Source: Bacteroidota bacterium
Lineage (GTDB): Bacteria > Bacteroidota > Bacteroidia > Chitinophagales > Chitinophagaceae
Direction: 5' to 3'
Length of the DNA: 33,921 nt
NCBI GenBank assembly: GCA_013285595.1
Contig: JABDHF010000023.1
Coordinates: forward strand, 1 to 33,921
The notes beneath the pieces are model-generated. The model saw only the letters and a list, made by a program, of their open reading frames with translations, was not told the origin of the DNA and did no database searches. Positions 9,060-17,558 of the stretch are shown here, piece by piece. Both the position numbers and the translations under genes were made by a program. The first letter of the stretch is position 1; the number at the start of each line of letters is the position of its first letter.

Positions 9060-10078
9060 GGTATACCGCCCCCCAGCGCATTGGTGAGCAGTGCCTCATC
9101 CATTCTCATGCCATGAAGGTCCATACCCTTTATTTGTTTGGTCTGGGTAAGGCCGTCTACTTTATCTACCAGGATGATCTCATCAGTAGTTAATTCAGAC
9201 ACTAAGGTTTGGGAGTGGGTATTGAGCCATATATAATGGCCTTTTTCCTTGCATTTATCCCTGAACAGGCTAACCAGCTGCCTTACCACTTTTGGGTTTA
9301 ATCCATTCTCCGGTTCCTCAATGCATAGGAATTGCGGTTCTTCGCTTTGGTAGATGGCGGCGATTAAAGCAAGAATGTTGTAAGTGCCATCAGAGATGAG
9401 CCGTTTGGTTAAGGGCTTTTTTATGGCGTCTTCATAAATTACCAGGTTGTCAGAGCCGCTTAGTTCTTCAGTCCTGATCTCCACATTTGAAAAACCGGGA
9501 ATAAGCAATTGCAGTATTTCTATAATTTCATCTTTGTTCTTTTCGTCTTTTAGAATACGCTTTAAAACCTTCTCGAGATTGGAAGCATCAGAACTAAGCC
9601 TTGAATCATCTTGAATCTTTCTTTTTACTTTTGATTCGGACTCGTTTACAAATAATCTTATGAAATTTGAAAACTCTACATATTCTTTGTCTCTTGAATA
9701 AATATTGTAATTTCCATATTGGGTATTAGGGAGGCCAAAATTATCTCCACCCCCTCCCCGGTTTATTAGTTCTCCATTTAAATCCTCAAAAACTAACTTT
9801 ATTTGCGATTGTATATTATTGAGCGATACATTAAATTCTATTTTTGATTTATGAATAGTGATCGGTACTACATTTAGTATGTCAACAACATTCCCAAATA
9901 GCTTAGGAACTTCTGACGGCGACATTATATTACACAACTCCATAAACTCCAGCGCCTCAAAAATATTAGACTTCCCCGCAGCATTAGGCCCCACAAATAC
10001 ACTAAAAGGATTTGGCTCTACAAGCGTTATGTTGCCTATAGACTTAAATCCTTCTATTTTAAGCTCATGTATTTTCAT
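9053..10078 (-). CDS. AAA (SMC/RecF/OLD-type) ATPase, AAA_21-like
   Basis: The protein has 341 residues and is a complete ABC-type ATPase without a long coiled coil. MKIHELKIEGFKSIGNITL is the typical opening strand pair; Walker A is GPNAAGKSN (30-38), a signature-like stretch is LISDGTYNILALIAAI, Walker B is FLCIEEPENGLNP (Glu254/255), and the H-loop His288 lies in LNTHSQTLVSEL. All catalytic elements look intact. Such chromosomal ATPases act as sensors or regulators of partner effectors in OLD, PARIS, AbiL and retron-type systems. Its stop overlaps the start of the DUF4276 gene. An attenuator-like hairpin upstream (10114-10142) separates it from ileS/dksA, so it is probably transcribed alone with its partner. 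A housekeeping role cannot be excluded. Confidence -1.
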   Translation of the reverse strand: MKIHELKIEGFKSIGNITLVEPNPFSVFVGPNAAGKSNIFEALEFMELCNIMSPSEVPKLFGNVVDILNVVPITIHKSKIEFNVSLNNIQSQIKLVFEDLNGELINRGGGGDNFGLPNTQYGNYNIYSRDKEYVEFSNFIRLFVNESESKVKRKIQDDSRLSSDASNLEKVLKRILKDEKNKDEIIEILQLLIPGFSNVEIRTEELSGSDNLVIYEDAIKKPLTKRLISDGTYNILALIAAIYQSEEPQFLCIEEPENGLNPKVVRQLVSLFRDKCKEKGHYIWLNTHSQTLVSELTTDEIILVDKVDGLTQTKQIKGMDLHGMRMDEALLTNALGGGIPW

Positions 10079-10113
10079 AGTGTAAATCTAATAATTCAGT
10101 TCCTCTAAACACA

Positions 10114-10142
10114 AAAAATGTCCCCATAATAAGGACATTTTT
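10114..10142 (-). terminator. Hairpin with T-tract after the DksA-like gene
   Basis: AAAAATGTCC at 10114-10123 pairs perfectly with GGACATTTTT at 10133-10142 around a 9-nt loop. Read on the minus strand, the hairpin ends in TTTTTTG and lies downstream of the ileS/dksA-like operon and upstream of the ATPase gene. It therefore most likely ends the former transcript. Confidence -1.
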
Positions 10143-10217
10143 GTTTTATCTAGCCAGCCCGGGAAATAATCCCCAAGCTGAATTATTGAATAGCAACTCC
10201 CCTTTAGGGGCCGGGGG

Positions 10218-11384
10218 TTAATTCTGCTTAGTCGCCAGCATCTTCTTAGCCTCAATGCTCAGCGTGGCGTGTGGCACTGCGCGCAGGCGGGCCTTGTCTA
10301 TCAGCTTACCGGTAACGCGGCATATGCCATATGTTTTGTTTTCAATACGCACAAGCGCCTTTTCCAGGTGACCCATGAACTGTATTTGGCGGCTGGCCAG
10401 CTGTGCCAGTTGCTCGCGCTCCATAGCGCCGCTGCCATCTTCCATATTCATATAGCGGTTCTCCGTATCTTCTGTGCCTGCTTCGTCTTTGCGGGTGATG
10501 AGGCCCTGCAGGTAGTTCAGCTCTTTACGTGCCGCATCTATTCTGCTGGTGATGATCTCTTTAAATTCTACCAGGTCTTCATCGCTATAGCGGTATACCG
10601 GGCCTTGCTGCTGCTGTGGCTCATCGAGGATGGAGCGGTATGTTTCCGGCTGGTACTGTATCATTGTATTAGCCGGCTCCTTCACTTCCTTCGACTTATT
10701 TTCCAGGCGGCGGTGTGCTATAATTATGGTTGGCTTTTTCTCTATAGACCTTGCTGCTGGTGTTGCCGTTGGTCTCGGCGCCGACGGGTTGATCTTTACC
10801 GGCATTTGCGTTACTGTCAGCTTTTTCTTTGCCGGTGCCGCTTTTCTTATCGTTGGTTCGGCTGCCGGGGCCGGGATTGCTTTTTTAGCAATGGCTTCTT
10901 TAGCTACCGGCTTTGGTGCAGGTGCTGGCTTAGCCAGAGTTTTTGCTGCTGGTTTGGCGGGCGCCTTAGCTACCGGCATAGCCGGCGCTTTAGGTGCAGG
11001 CTTAGCTGCTGGTTTCGCTACTGCTTTTTTTGCTGCCGGCGCTGCTTTTTTAGCGGGCGCCGCTTTTTTGGCGGGCGCTGCCTTTTTAGCCGGAGCTGCC
11101 TTTTTTGCTGCTGGTGCAGGTTTGCTATTCTTCTTATTCACAGTCTGTTGGTTATTGTTAGTTGATTTTTTAATAGGGGCGTCCTTCTTTGCAGGTGTGC
11201 TTTTAGCCGCCGCTTTAGCGGGGGCTTTTGCAGTTGCCTTTTTGGCTGCCGCCTTTACGGGAGTATTTTTGTTAGCTTGTACAGTCTTAGCTACAGCCTT
11301 TTTCGCAGGCGCCGCCTGTTTTGCACCGGTAGTAGGTTTCACACTCTTTGACGGCTTGGCTGCCTGTTTAACGTTTGTAGCCAT
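10218..11384 (-). CDS. DksA/TraR-like protein fused to a histone-H1-like basic tail
   Basis: The product is 388 residues in two parts. Residues 1 to about 250 are Lys/Ala/Pro-rich low complexity with runs of AAPAKK and AKAPAK, like bacterial histone-H1-type DNA-binding tails. Residues about 260-388 are a DksA/TraR domain: a helical DLVEFKEIITSRIDAARKEL, then the acidic MNMEDGSGAMEREQL, then YGICRVTGKLIDKARLRAVP-HATLSIEAKK. Only one of the usual four zinc-finger Cys remains (Cys355), as often seen in Bacteroidota members. DksA proteins enter the RNA polymerase secondary channel; the tail could add non-specific DNA or RNA binding (inference). The ATG lies 3 nt after the ileS stop, so the two are co-transcribed. 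The tail is coded by repetitive GC-rich DNA prone to length change. Confidence -1.
   Translation of the reverse strand: MATNVKQAAKPSKSVKPTTGAKQAAPAKKAVAKTVQANKNTPVKAAAKKATAKAPAKAAAKSTPAKKDAPIKKSTNNNQQTVNKKNSKPAPAAKKAAPAKKAAPAKKAAPAKKAAPAAKKAVAKPAAKPAPKAPAMPVAKAPAKPAAKTLAKPAPAPKPVAKEAIAKKAIPAPAAEPTIRKAAPAKKKLTVTQMPVKINPSAPRPTATPAARSIEKKPTIIIAHRRLENKSKEVKEPANTMIQYQPETYRSILDEPQQQQGPVYRYSDEDLVEFKEIITSRIDAARKELNYLQGLITRKDEAGTEDTENRYMNMEDGSGAMEREQLAQLASRQIQFMGHLEKALVRIENKTYGICRVTGKLIDKARLRAVPHATLSIEAKKMLATKQN
11030..11115 (-). repeat. AAPAKK-coding tandem repeat in the DksA-like gene
   Basis: An 18-bp unit coding for AAPAKK is repeated at least four times (minus strand), followed by AAPAAKK. Units are near identical at DNA level, so unit number could vary between strains. 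Confidence -1.
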
Positions 11385-11387
11385 GAC

Positions 11388-14300
11388 TTACGAATTTTTT
11401 AATATGAAGATTTTAAGCATTACATCGTTAACTTCTATTTCAGTTCCGTCTTCCACTTTTGGCACTATATTTATGGCATCCGCCAAAATTTCCGCGCAAA
11501 TATAGTCAGAATAATTAATTATTGCGTTTTTCAGTGGCTCATAATCCTGAATATTAACTAAAATACGGTCTGTAACCTCAAATCCACTTTCTTTTCTTAT
11601 CTTCTGGATGCGGTTTACCAGTTCCCTGGCATTGCCTTCTTCCTGCAGCTGTGGTGTCACGTTGATATCCAGCGCCACGGTAAGTGTATCTTTATTAGCC
11701 ACCGACCAGCCTGGTATATCTTCGGCAATGATATCCACATCTCCCAGGCCAATATCAATAGATTCGCTATCTACGCTTAAAGTAAAGGTCTTATCCTTTT
11801 CGAGCATAGCGATATCGTGCTGGCTCATTTGGATGATTGCAGCGGCTGCGCTTTTCATTTTTGCACCCATCCTTGCCCCCAAAGACTTAAAGTTAGGCTT
11901 TATCTTTTTCTTAATAAACCCCTCTGTATCAATAATGTATTCTATCTCTTTTATGTTTACCTCGTTTTTTATCAGCTCTTCTATATTGCTGATCTGGTCT
12001 TTAGTATGCGTATCAAGCACCGGTATCAATATGCGTTGCAATGGCTGGCGAACTTTTATATTCACCTTCTTGCGGATAGACAATACCAGTGAAGAAATAT
12101 CCTGCGCCAGGCGCATACGCTCTTCCAAGTCAAAATCTATCAGGTCTTCGTTCACCTCAGGGTAATCTGCCAAATGTACAGATGTGGCATCGCAACGCTT
12201 TGTTACATTGTTCAGGTTCTGGAACAGCCAGTCGGCGAAGAACGGGGCTATCGGGGCCATTAACAAACTCAACGTTTGCAGGCACTCATACAGCGTTTGA
12301 TAGGCGCATATTTTATCATGCTCATATTCGCCCTTCCAAAACCGCCTGCGGCAAAGGCGTACGTACCAGTTGCTCAGCTGCTCATCAAGGAAGAACTCCA
12401 TAGCCCTGCCTGCCTGGGTAGGCTCGTAATCTTCCAGGCTATCGGTTACCTTGCCTATCAGGGTATTGAGGGCAGAGAGTATCCAGCGGTCTATTTCAGG
12501 CCGCTTGCTAACAGGTATATGTTTTTCTTTAAATGTAAAGTTGTCCAGGTTAGCATACAGCGCAAAGAACTGGTAGGTATTATACAGTGTACCAAAATAC
12601 TTCCGTTGCACCTCCTTAATTCCTTCAAGATCAAAGCGTAAGCTATCCCATGGCGAGGCATTGGTGATCAGGTACCACCGCGTGGCATCGGCACTATATT
12701 TCTCTATCGTTTCAAACGGGTCTATCACATTGCCTACCCGCTTGCTCATCTTGTTGCCATTCTTGTCCAGCACCAGGCCGTTACTTACCACGGTCTTATA
12801 AGCCACGCTGTCGAACAACATGACGCCCAGCGCGTGCAGGGTATAAAACCATCCACGTGTCTGATCCACTCCCTCGGCTATAAAGTCGGCAGGGAAGTTT
12901 TTCTGTATATCGCTTTTATGGTGTTTTTCAAAAGGGTAGTGCAACTGTGCATAAGGCATAGCCCCGCTGTCGAACCATACATCTATCAGGTCAGGCTCAC
13001 GCTGCATGGGTTTGCCGCTGTCCGATACTAATATTATATTATCTACAAATGGTTTGTGCAGGTCCAGCTCTTCCTTGCGGGTAGCTTGTATCGGCAGCGT
13101 ACCTTCGCCACTATGGCTTACATTAAAGCTAAAGTCTTCTTCTATCAACTGGTTGAGGCCCAGTTTTTTATTTGCTTTCTGCGCTTCGTGCATCAGCTCA
13201 TCTATGCTGCCTATACACTTCATCTCCTCGCCATCGTCTGTGCGCCATACCGGCAGGGGAGTACCCCAGTATCGGCTGCGGCTCAGGTTCCAGTCCACCA
13301 TGTTTTCCAGCCAGTTGCCAAAGCGGCCTTCGCCAGTTGCCTTGGGTTTCCAGTTGATGGTCTTGTTCAGCTCTATCATCCTGTCCTTAACGGCAGTGGT
13401 GCGTATAAACCATGCATCGAGCGGATAATAGATCACCGGCTTATCAGTGCGCCAGCAGTGCGGATAAGTATGCTCGTATTTTTCTACTTTAAATGCGTGG
13501 CCGCTCAGTTTTAGCTTCACGGCTATGTCCACATCCACGTCCTTATAGTCCGGATCATCTTTGTAATTCTTTACATACCTGCCGCTAAACTCACCGGTAT
13601 AGTCGTTAAATTTACCCTGCTTGTCCACCATGGTCAGTATGCCTATATCGTGCTTTTTACCTACACGATAGTCATCAGCGCCAAACGCCGGTGCCGTATG
13701 CACTATGCCCGTACCATCTTCGGTAGTTACAAAGTCGCCGGTGATCACCCGCCATGGATCGCCACCTGCTACCTCGCGGGTATTGCCTGAGGATGGCAGC
13801 AGCTGCTCATAGCGCAACCCTTCAAGGTCGCTGCCTTTAAACTCACCTATTATCTTCCACGGCAGCACTTTGCTTTCGCTCGTATATATTGTAAAATCAG
13901 CTTCTTGTGCTTCCTGCTTAAAGTATTTATTGAGCAATGCTTTAGCCAATATCACGTTGGCCGGAGTATGCGTATACGGGTTAAACGTCTGTACTAATAC
14001 ATAATCTATATTAGGCCCTACGGTAAGTCCACAGTTGCTTGGCAAGGTCCATGGGGTAGTCGTCCAGGCCATAAAGTAAACTGCCGCAGCCCTGTCAGCT
14101 TCAACCAGTCCACCGCCTATCGGCAACTTCACGAAAGGTTCCCATGCATAGCGAGCGAGCTCAAACAACTTTTGCTGCAAAGGATTTGTGGGCACACCAT
14201 CGCTCGTCATCCTGCTCAGGCTAAACATAGCCACCACCGTAGTATCCTTAACATCCTTATACGTGCCCGGCTGGTTCAGCTCGTGGCTGCTAAGGCCGGT

Positions 14301-14861
14301 ACCTGCGGCGGGGGAGTAGGGCTGTATGCTCACACTCTTATACAGCAGGTCTTTATTATACAGCTCCTTCAGCGCCCACCATAGGGTTTCTATATATTTA
14401 TTGTCGAAGGTGATGTATGGGTTTTTCATATCTACCCAGTAGCCCATCTTTTCGGTGATCTCTTCCCACTTGTCTTTATACCGCATCACCACCTCGCGGC
14501 ATTTCTTATTATAATCTTCTACACTTATCTTTTTTCCTATATCTTCCTTGGTAATACCCAGCTCCTTCTCCACACCCAGCTCCACCGGCAGGCCATGCGT
14601 ATCCCAGCCTGCCTTACGGTTTACCTGGAAACCCTGCATGGTCTTGTACCTGCACACCAGGTCCTTCAGCGTGCGCGAGATGACGTGGTGAATGCCTGGC
14701 ATACCATTAGCGCTCGGCGGCCCTTCATAAAACACAAACGGTTCGGCCCCGTCGCGCAGCTTCACGCTCTCTTCAAAGCAATGCTCCGCCTTCCACTTAG
14801 CCAGGTATTCCTGCTCTATGGATGGCATATTAAGTCCTTTATATTCTTTATATTTATTCAT
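11388..14861 (-). CDS. ileS: Isoleucine--tRNA ligase
   Basis: This class I aminoacyl-tRNA synthetase charges tRNA-Ile with isoleucine in the cytoplasm. From ATG 14861 it has 1157 residues, the usual size for the long (IleS2-type) enzymes. The HIGH-like motif is GIHH (residues 56-59, in PPSANGMPGIHHVISRT). The zinc-less catalytic core continues with GWDTHGLPVE and WNLSRSRYWGTPLP. The second signature is KMSKR (about 704-708), typical of the eukaryote-like IleRS type, which is often less sensitive to mupirocin (established for the type, not shown here). The open frame reaches back to 14894, but a GAGGAG ribosome-binding site 7-8 nt before ATG 14861 favours that start. It is followed directly by the DksA-like gene. 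The identification is secure. Confidence -1.
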   Translation of the reverse strand: MNKYKEYKGLNMPSIEQEYLAKWKAEHCFEESVKLRDGAEPFVFYEGPPSANGMPGIHHVISRTLKDLVCRYKTMQGFQVNRKAGWDTHGLPVELGVEKELGITKEDIGKKISVEDYNKKCREVVMRYKDKWEEITEKMGYWVDMKNPYITFDNKYIETLWWALKELYNKDLLYKSVSIQPYSPAAGTGLSSHELNQPGTYKDVKDTTVVAMFSLSRMTSDGVPTNPLQQKLFELARYAWEPFVKLPIGGGLVEADRAAAVYFMAWTTTPWTLPSNCGLTVGPNIDYVLVQTFNPYTHTPANVILAKALLNKYFKQEAQEADFTIYTSESKVLPWKIIGEFKGSDLEGLRYEQLLPSSGNTREVAGGDPWRVITGDFVTTEDGTGIVHTAPAFGADDYRVGKKHDIGILTMVDKQGKFNDYTGEFSGRYVKNYKDDPDYKDVDVDIAVKLKLSGHAFKVEKYEHTYPHCWRTDKPVIYYPLDAWFIRTTAVKDRMIELNKTINWKPKATGEGRFGNWLENMVDWNLSRSRYWGTPLPVWRTDDGEEMKCIGSIDELMHEAQKANKKLGLNQLIEEDFSFNVSHSGEGTLPIQATRKEELDLHKPFVDNIILVSDSGKPMQREPDLIDVWFDSGAMPYAQLHYPFEKHHKSDIQKNFPADFIAEGVDQTRGWFYTLHALGVMLFDSVAYKTVVSNGLVLDKNGNKMSKRVGNVIDPFETIEKYSADATRWYLITNASPWDSLRFDLEGIKEVQRKYFGTLYNTYQFFALYANLDNFTFKEKHIPVSKRPEIDRWILSALNTLIGKVTDSLEDYEPTQAGRAMEFFLDEQLSNWYVRLCRRRFWKGEYEHDKICAYQTLYECLQTLSLLMAPIAPFFADWLFQNLNNVTKRCDATSVHLADYPEVNEDLIDFDLEERMRLAQDISSLVLSIRKKVNIKVRQPLQRILIPVLDTHTKDQISNIEELIKNEVNIKEIEYIIDTEGFIKKKIKPNFKSLGARMGAKMKSAAAAIIQMSQHDIAMLEKDKTFTLSVDSESIDIGLGDVDIIAEDIPGWSVANKDTLTVALDINVTPQLQEEGNARELVNRIQKIRKESGFEVTDRILVNIQDYEPLKNAIINYSDYICAEILADAINIVPKVEDGTEIEVNDVMLKIFILKNS

Positions 14862-15021
14862 GGGGTAGCTCCTCGTCCTATGGTCGGAAGTCATAGATCT
14901 GCAATAAACAACAACTATCCGAATCTAACTAAAAATAGGCGCGAAGTTATGGAGATTTTTTGGTATTGCGGAGGGCTAATGACTTTAGCATAAATACTTA
15001 TGATAGAATAATAGTCTCTCC

Positions 15022-15047
15022 GATAATTTATTTGTAGATAAATTATC
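15022..15047. promoter_or_regulatory. Perfect 10-bp palindrome in the ileS divergent region
   Basis: GATAATTTAT (15022-15031) and ATAAATTATC (15038-15047) are exact inverted repeats around the 6-nt loop TTGTAG. It is AT-rich and has no T-tract after it, so an operator for a dimeric regulator is as likely as an RNA hairpin. Confidence -1.
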
Positions 15048-15116
15048 AATATTTGTGTATTGAATTAACAGGTTGTTGTACCGTTAAAAATTTTTTTCGA
15101 CCGCTTAGAAACTTTT

Positions 15117-15148
15117 TTTGCCCAGTTTGGATTTCTGGCATAGGTTCG
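15117..15148 (+). promoter_or_regulatory. Bacteroidota-type promoter of the 15165 gene
   Basis: TTTG at 15117-15120 is followed after 20 nt by TAGGTTCG at 15141-15148. The phylum's primary sigma-factor consensus is TTTG-N19/20-TAnnTTTG, so the -33 box is exact and the -7 box has one mismatch. The start codon follows 16 nt later. Confidence -1.
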
Positions 15149-15164
15149 CAAAAAAAGTAATTAC

Positions 15165-16769
15165 ATGAAAAAGTATATATACTTGGCTTTTATCGCAAGT
15201 TTACAATTGTCAAATGCCCGGGCACAGTCGGTACCAACATTGGCTGCCGATCTCCAGACGGGTGTAGGTGGTTCTAATTGTTCAGGCTTAACCACCTTGG
15301 GTACAGACTTATATTTACATGAAAGCGGGAATACGGTTAACAGAATTTGGAAATATGCTACTGCAACGGGTGCTGTGACAGATGTATCGAACACTGCAAT
15401 AACCACCCAAATTACAGATTGGGCGCCGATGGTTGTAGCCGGAGGAAAAGTGTTTTATTCGGCATCGGCCTTACTTCCCGATCCCAGCGGTTTTGGATTG
15501 ACATTGACCGGGCCTTTTTTGTGGCAGTATACACCAGGGGGTGGTACGATTCCTTATACGGATACGGGCACATCCATGTTCGTTGATAATAGCGCAGTGG
15601 TGGGTGGCAAGACCTATTTCTTAGGCTCATCTTTATCCCCAGCTATCATCGGCACAGGCAGTGAAGTGCTGAATGGTTTGTTTTATTTTGATGCAACAGG
15701 AGTTGTACACCTGGCACATGATTTTGCACTGGATAACATTGCTTCCGAGCAGATCATTAGTTGCGATCAATTAGTTGCGGCAAATAACAAATTATACTTT
15801 ACTTTAACTACCTGGGCTACTCCATCCGTTTACCAGGAGCTCTGCAGCTACGATCCGGCAACATCTACAACTACAGTTATTAATTATTTTAGTCTTGCCG
15901 GCGTTGAATCTCCGAGCATGAGCAGTTTATATGCGGGAAATGATAATAATATTTATTACTCAGCTACAACAACTGCAGATGGCAGGGAGCTTTACCAATA
16001 CAAGCCGGCAACAAATACAACAACAAAACTAACCTCGTTGAACGCTTCGAGCGATGGTTTGTCTACTTATGGTGGTCTCAGCATTCCGTACTCAATAATG
16101 CCCTCTGCCCAACTAGCTACTTTAGGCGGATATATTTATTTCGCCGGATGTGATGGGCTGCATGGCTTCGACCTTATGAGGTTAAAGCTCGCAGATAATA
16201 CCACGTCTTTAGTAAAAGACATAAATCCATCTACAAATTCCTCACACCCTATCGAGTTTATATTATTTAATAGCAAACTTTATTTTTCAGCAGATGACGG
16301 TACACATGGCAGAGAGTTGTGGGTAACTGATGGCACAACTACTACAATGGTTGCAGATACAAATCCCGGTACTGGCGATTCAAACCCACACTACTTCGCC
16401 ATAAGCAATGGAATATTATATTTTGATGCTGACAATGGCACTTCTGGGGCAGAGTTGTATAAATTAGGCGCTACTTCATCAGGGTCAGGTGTTGCGGCTG
16501 TTAGCCAGGTAAATGATGTCAGTGTCTATCCTAATCCTGCCGGAAACCAGTTTAATGTAAGTATAGATATGAAAAATGATGCAACCATTACATTTAAACT
16601 TACAGATGTAACAGGTAAGCAATTATATGCATCACAACCACATGATTGCAAAGCAGGCGTTTCATTGATAACCGTACCATTTAAAGAATATGCTGCCGGC
16701 ATATATCAGTACACCGTTTACTCTTCAAATGGCGCTATGATAGCCTCGGGTAAAGTTTCGCACAACTAA
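15165..16769 (+). CDS. T9SS-exported ELWxxDGT-repeat protein
   Basis: The protein has 534 residues. Residues 1-20 are a signal peptide (cut near ARA-Q). The body is a run of blade-like repeats of the ELWxxDGT/hyalin-repeat type: ADGRELYQYKP, LHGFDLMRLK, DGTHGRELWVTDGT and DNGTSGAELYKLG, each preceded by an LYFSADDG-like strand, suggesting a beta-propeller. Residues about 451-534 are a type A T9SS sorting domain (SVYPNPAGNQFNVSI, LTDVTGKQL, AAGIYQYTV ending in GKVSHN), which directs outer-membrane passage and surface attachment or release. The gene stands alone, with its own promoter-like site and a strong hairpin after it. Its role is unknown; carbohydrate or protein binding at the surface is plausible. 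Confidence -1.
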   Translation: MKKYIYLAFIASLQLSNARAQSVPTLAADLQTGVGGSNCSGLTTLGTDLYLHESGNTVNRIWKYATATGAVTDVSNTAITTQITDWAPMVVAGGKVFYSASALLPDPSGFGLTLTGPFLWQYTPGGGTIPYTDTGTSMFVDNSAVVGGKTYFLGSSLSPAIIGTGSEVLNGLFYFDATGVVHLAHDFALDNIASEQIISCDQLVAANNKLYFTLTTWATPSVYQELCSYDPATSTTTVINYFSLAGVESPSMSSLYAGNDNNIYYSATTTADGRELYQYKPATNTTTKLTSLNASSDGLSTYGGLSIPYSIMPSAQLATLGGYIYFAGCDGLHGFDLMRLKLADNTTSLVKDINPSTNSSHPIEFILFNSKLYFSADDGTHGRELWVTDGTTTTMVADTNPGTGDSNPHYFAISNGILYFDADNGTSGAELYKLGATSSGSGVAAVSQVNDVSVYPNPAGNQFNVSIDMKNDATITFKLTDVTGKQLYASQPHDCKAGVSLITVPFKEYAAGIYQYTVYSSNGAMIASGKVSHN

Positions 16770-16786
16770 TAATTAGGATGATCCGA

Positions 16787-16822
16787 AAATGCCCCTGTTG
16801 TTCAAATGCAACAGGGGCATTT
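16787..16822 (+). terminator. 14-bp hairpin after the T9SS protein gene
   Basis: AAATGCCCCTGTTG (16787-16800) pairs perfectly with CAACAGGGGCATTT (16809-16822) around an 8-nt loop, 18 nt after the stop codon. A T-rich but not pure T-tract follows. It could serve transcripts from both sides. Confidence -1.
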
Positions 16823-16902
16823 CCATTTCCCATTTTGGATTTGTGCGTAAAAAAATCGCAAGTCTTTCCACTTGCGACAATATATGTAATCTCAACACAC
16901 TC

Positions 16903-17213
16903 CTACTTCGCCTTCACACTATCCCTCATCCCCTGCTTCTTCATAATATCACTCATGTTAGCAGCGCTCACCTCAGCCTGCAGCTGCGCCACACTCACAT
17001 CCAGCGCATGCGGGTTACCCACTAACTGCAGCCACGGCTTAGGGCTGCCAAACGGATAGCTGCCAAACACCACCACCGGTGTACCATACACCTTAATATC
17101 TTCCTTGCCCTTCAGCTTCCATTCGTCAGCCCAGCTATACAGCAGTTAGCGGAAGCATTGCAATTGCCGGCGGTATCGTAGCGATAATCGGTGGCATACA
17201 GGGCCGCAAACAT
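16903..17213 (-). pseudogene. 3' remnant of an unidentified gene, frame broken
   Basis: The frame ending at 16903 is open back to 17145 and reads LYSWADEWKLKGKEDIKVYG, then TPVVVFGSYPFGSPKPWLQL and a polar end. This composition looks like a real protein. Just upstream a TAA (17146-17148) closes the frame, yet the neighbouring frame from 17213 reads MFAALYATDYRYDTAGN. Removing the break with one base would join the two, so I read this as the decayed 3' end of one gene. Its 5' end abuts the truncated vapC at about 17212, suggesting a deletion joint. I do not recognise the family, and nearby Met codons (17091) could still allow a 62-residue peptide. Confidence -1.
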
Positions 17214-17558
17214 CAAAAGAGCATAGTACAATTGCTATCGATCGCAGCAGAAACGATCATACTATCATAAAAAGAAAAGCGATATTTAGCAGCAATGTCA
17301 CATGCTTGCCGGATAGTATTTTCGGTATTAACGAGTAGATGATTATTAGCGACCGCATCTGCTAAAACACTGGCTATGTCATCCCAATCAAGTTTGAATT
17401 TTCGATTAAGGGGTATTAGCTAGTTCCTGTAAAACTTGGGTACTGATATAAGAATCGCTATCTGCGATCAATTTTTGGGCAACCGATTGTTTGACAATAT
17501 CAACATCTGTGTGTGCATAAACCAGGATATTGGTATCTAAAAATACTTTATCGCTCAT
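17213..17558 (-). pseudogene. PIN-domain toxin (VapC-like), frameshifted and truncated
   Basis: From ATG 17558 the frame reads MSDKVFLDTNILVYAHTD, the first PIN strand with its catalytic Asp, then STQVLQELANTP and a stop at 17406. With one C fewer in the CCCC run (bases 17410-17413) it continues as LNRKFKLDWDDIASVLADAV, AAKYRFSFYDSMIVSAAI and SNCTMLF, then stops at 17213. These are the later acidic residues of PIN RNases. The usual end, about 20 residues with the SED motif, is missing. So there are two lesions: a +1 frameshift and loss of the 3' end. VapC proteins cleave RNA and are held by a cognate antitoxin; this copy is probably inactive unless the short 50-residue product has another role. 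Confidence -1.

Larger units (their letters stand above)
14862..15164. other. Divergent intergenic region between ileS and the 15165 gene
   Basis: About 300 bp of AT-rich DNA carries the upstream regions of two divergent genes. It holds the perfect palindrome and the promoter-like site listed separately, and a homopolymer-rich stretch at 15086-15120. No small gene is apparent. Confidence -1.

Noticed and set aside
10083-10115. TTTG-N21-TAGATTTA on the minus strand before the ATPase gene
   Set aside because: The boxes fit loosely, but the -7 element ends only 5 nt from the ATG and the -33 element is part of the terminator stem, so the start would be leaderless; too weak to list.
10269-11505. 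Long plus-strand frames opposite the DksA-like gene (298 and 291 codons)
   Set aside because: They are antisense to the Lys/Ala/Pro repeat; their Cys/Arg-rich or Ala/Gly-rich composition is a mirror of that repeat, and the minus frame has a recognisable DksA domain.
16903-17145. Assignment of the remnant to an L,D-transpeptidase
   Set aside because: No HGC-type catalytic motif is present in the surviving part, so the family is left open.
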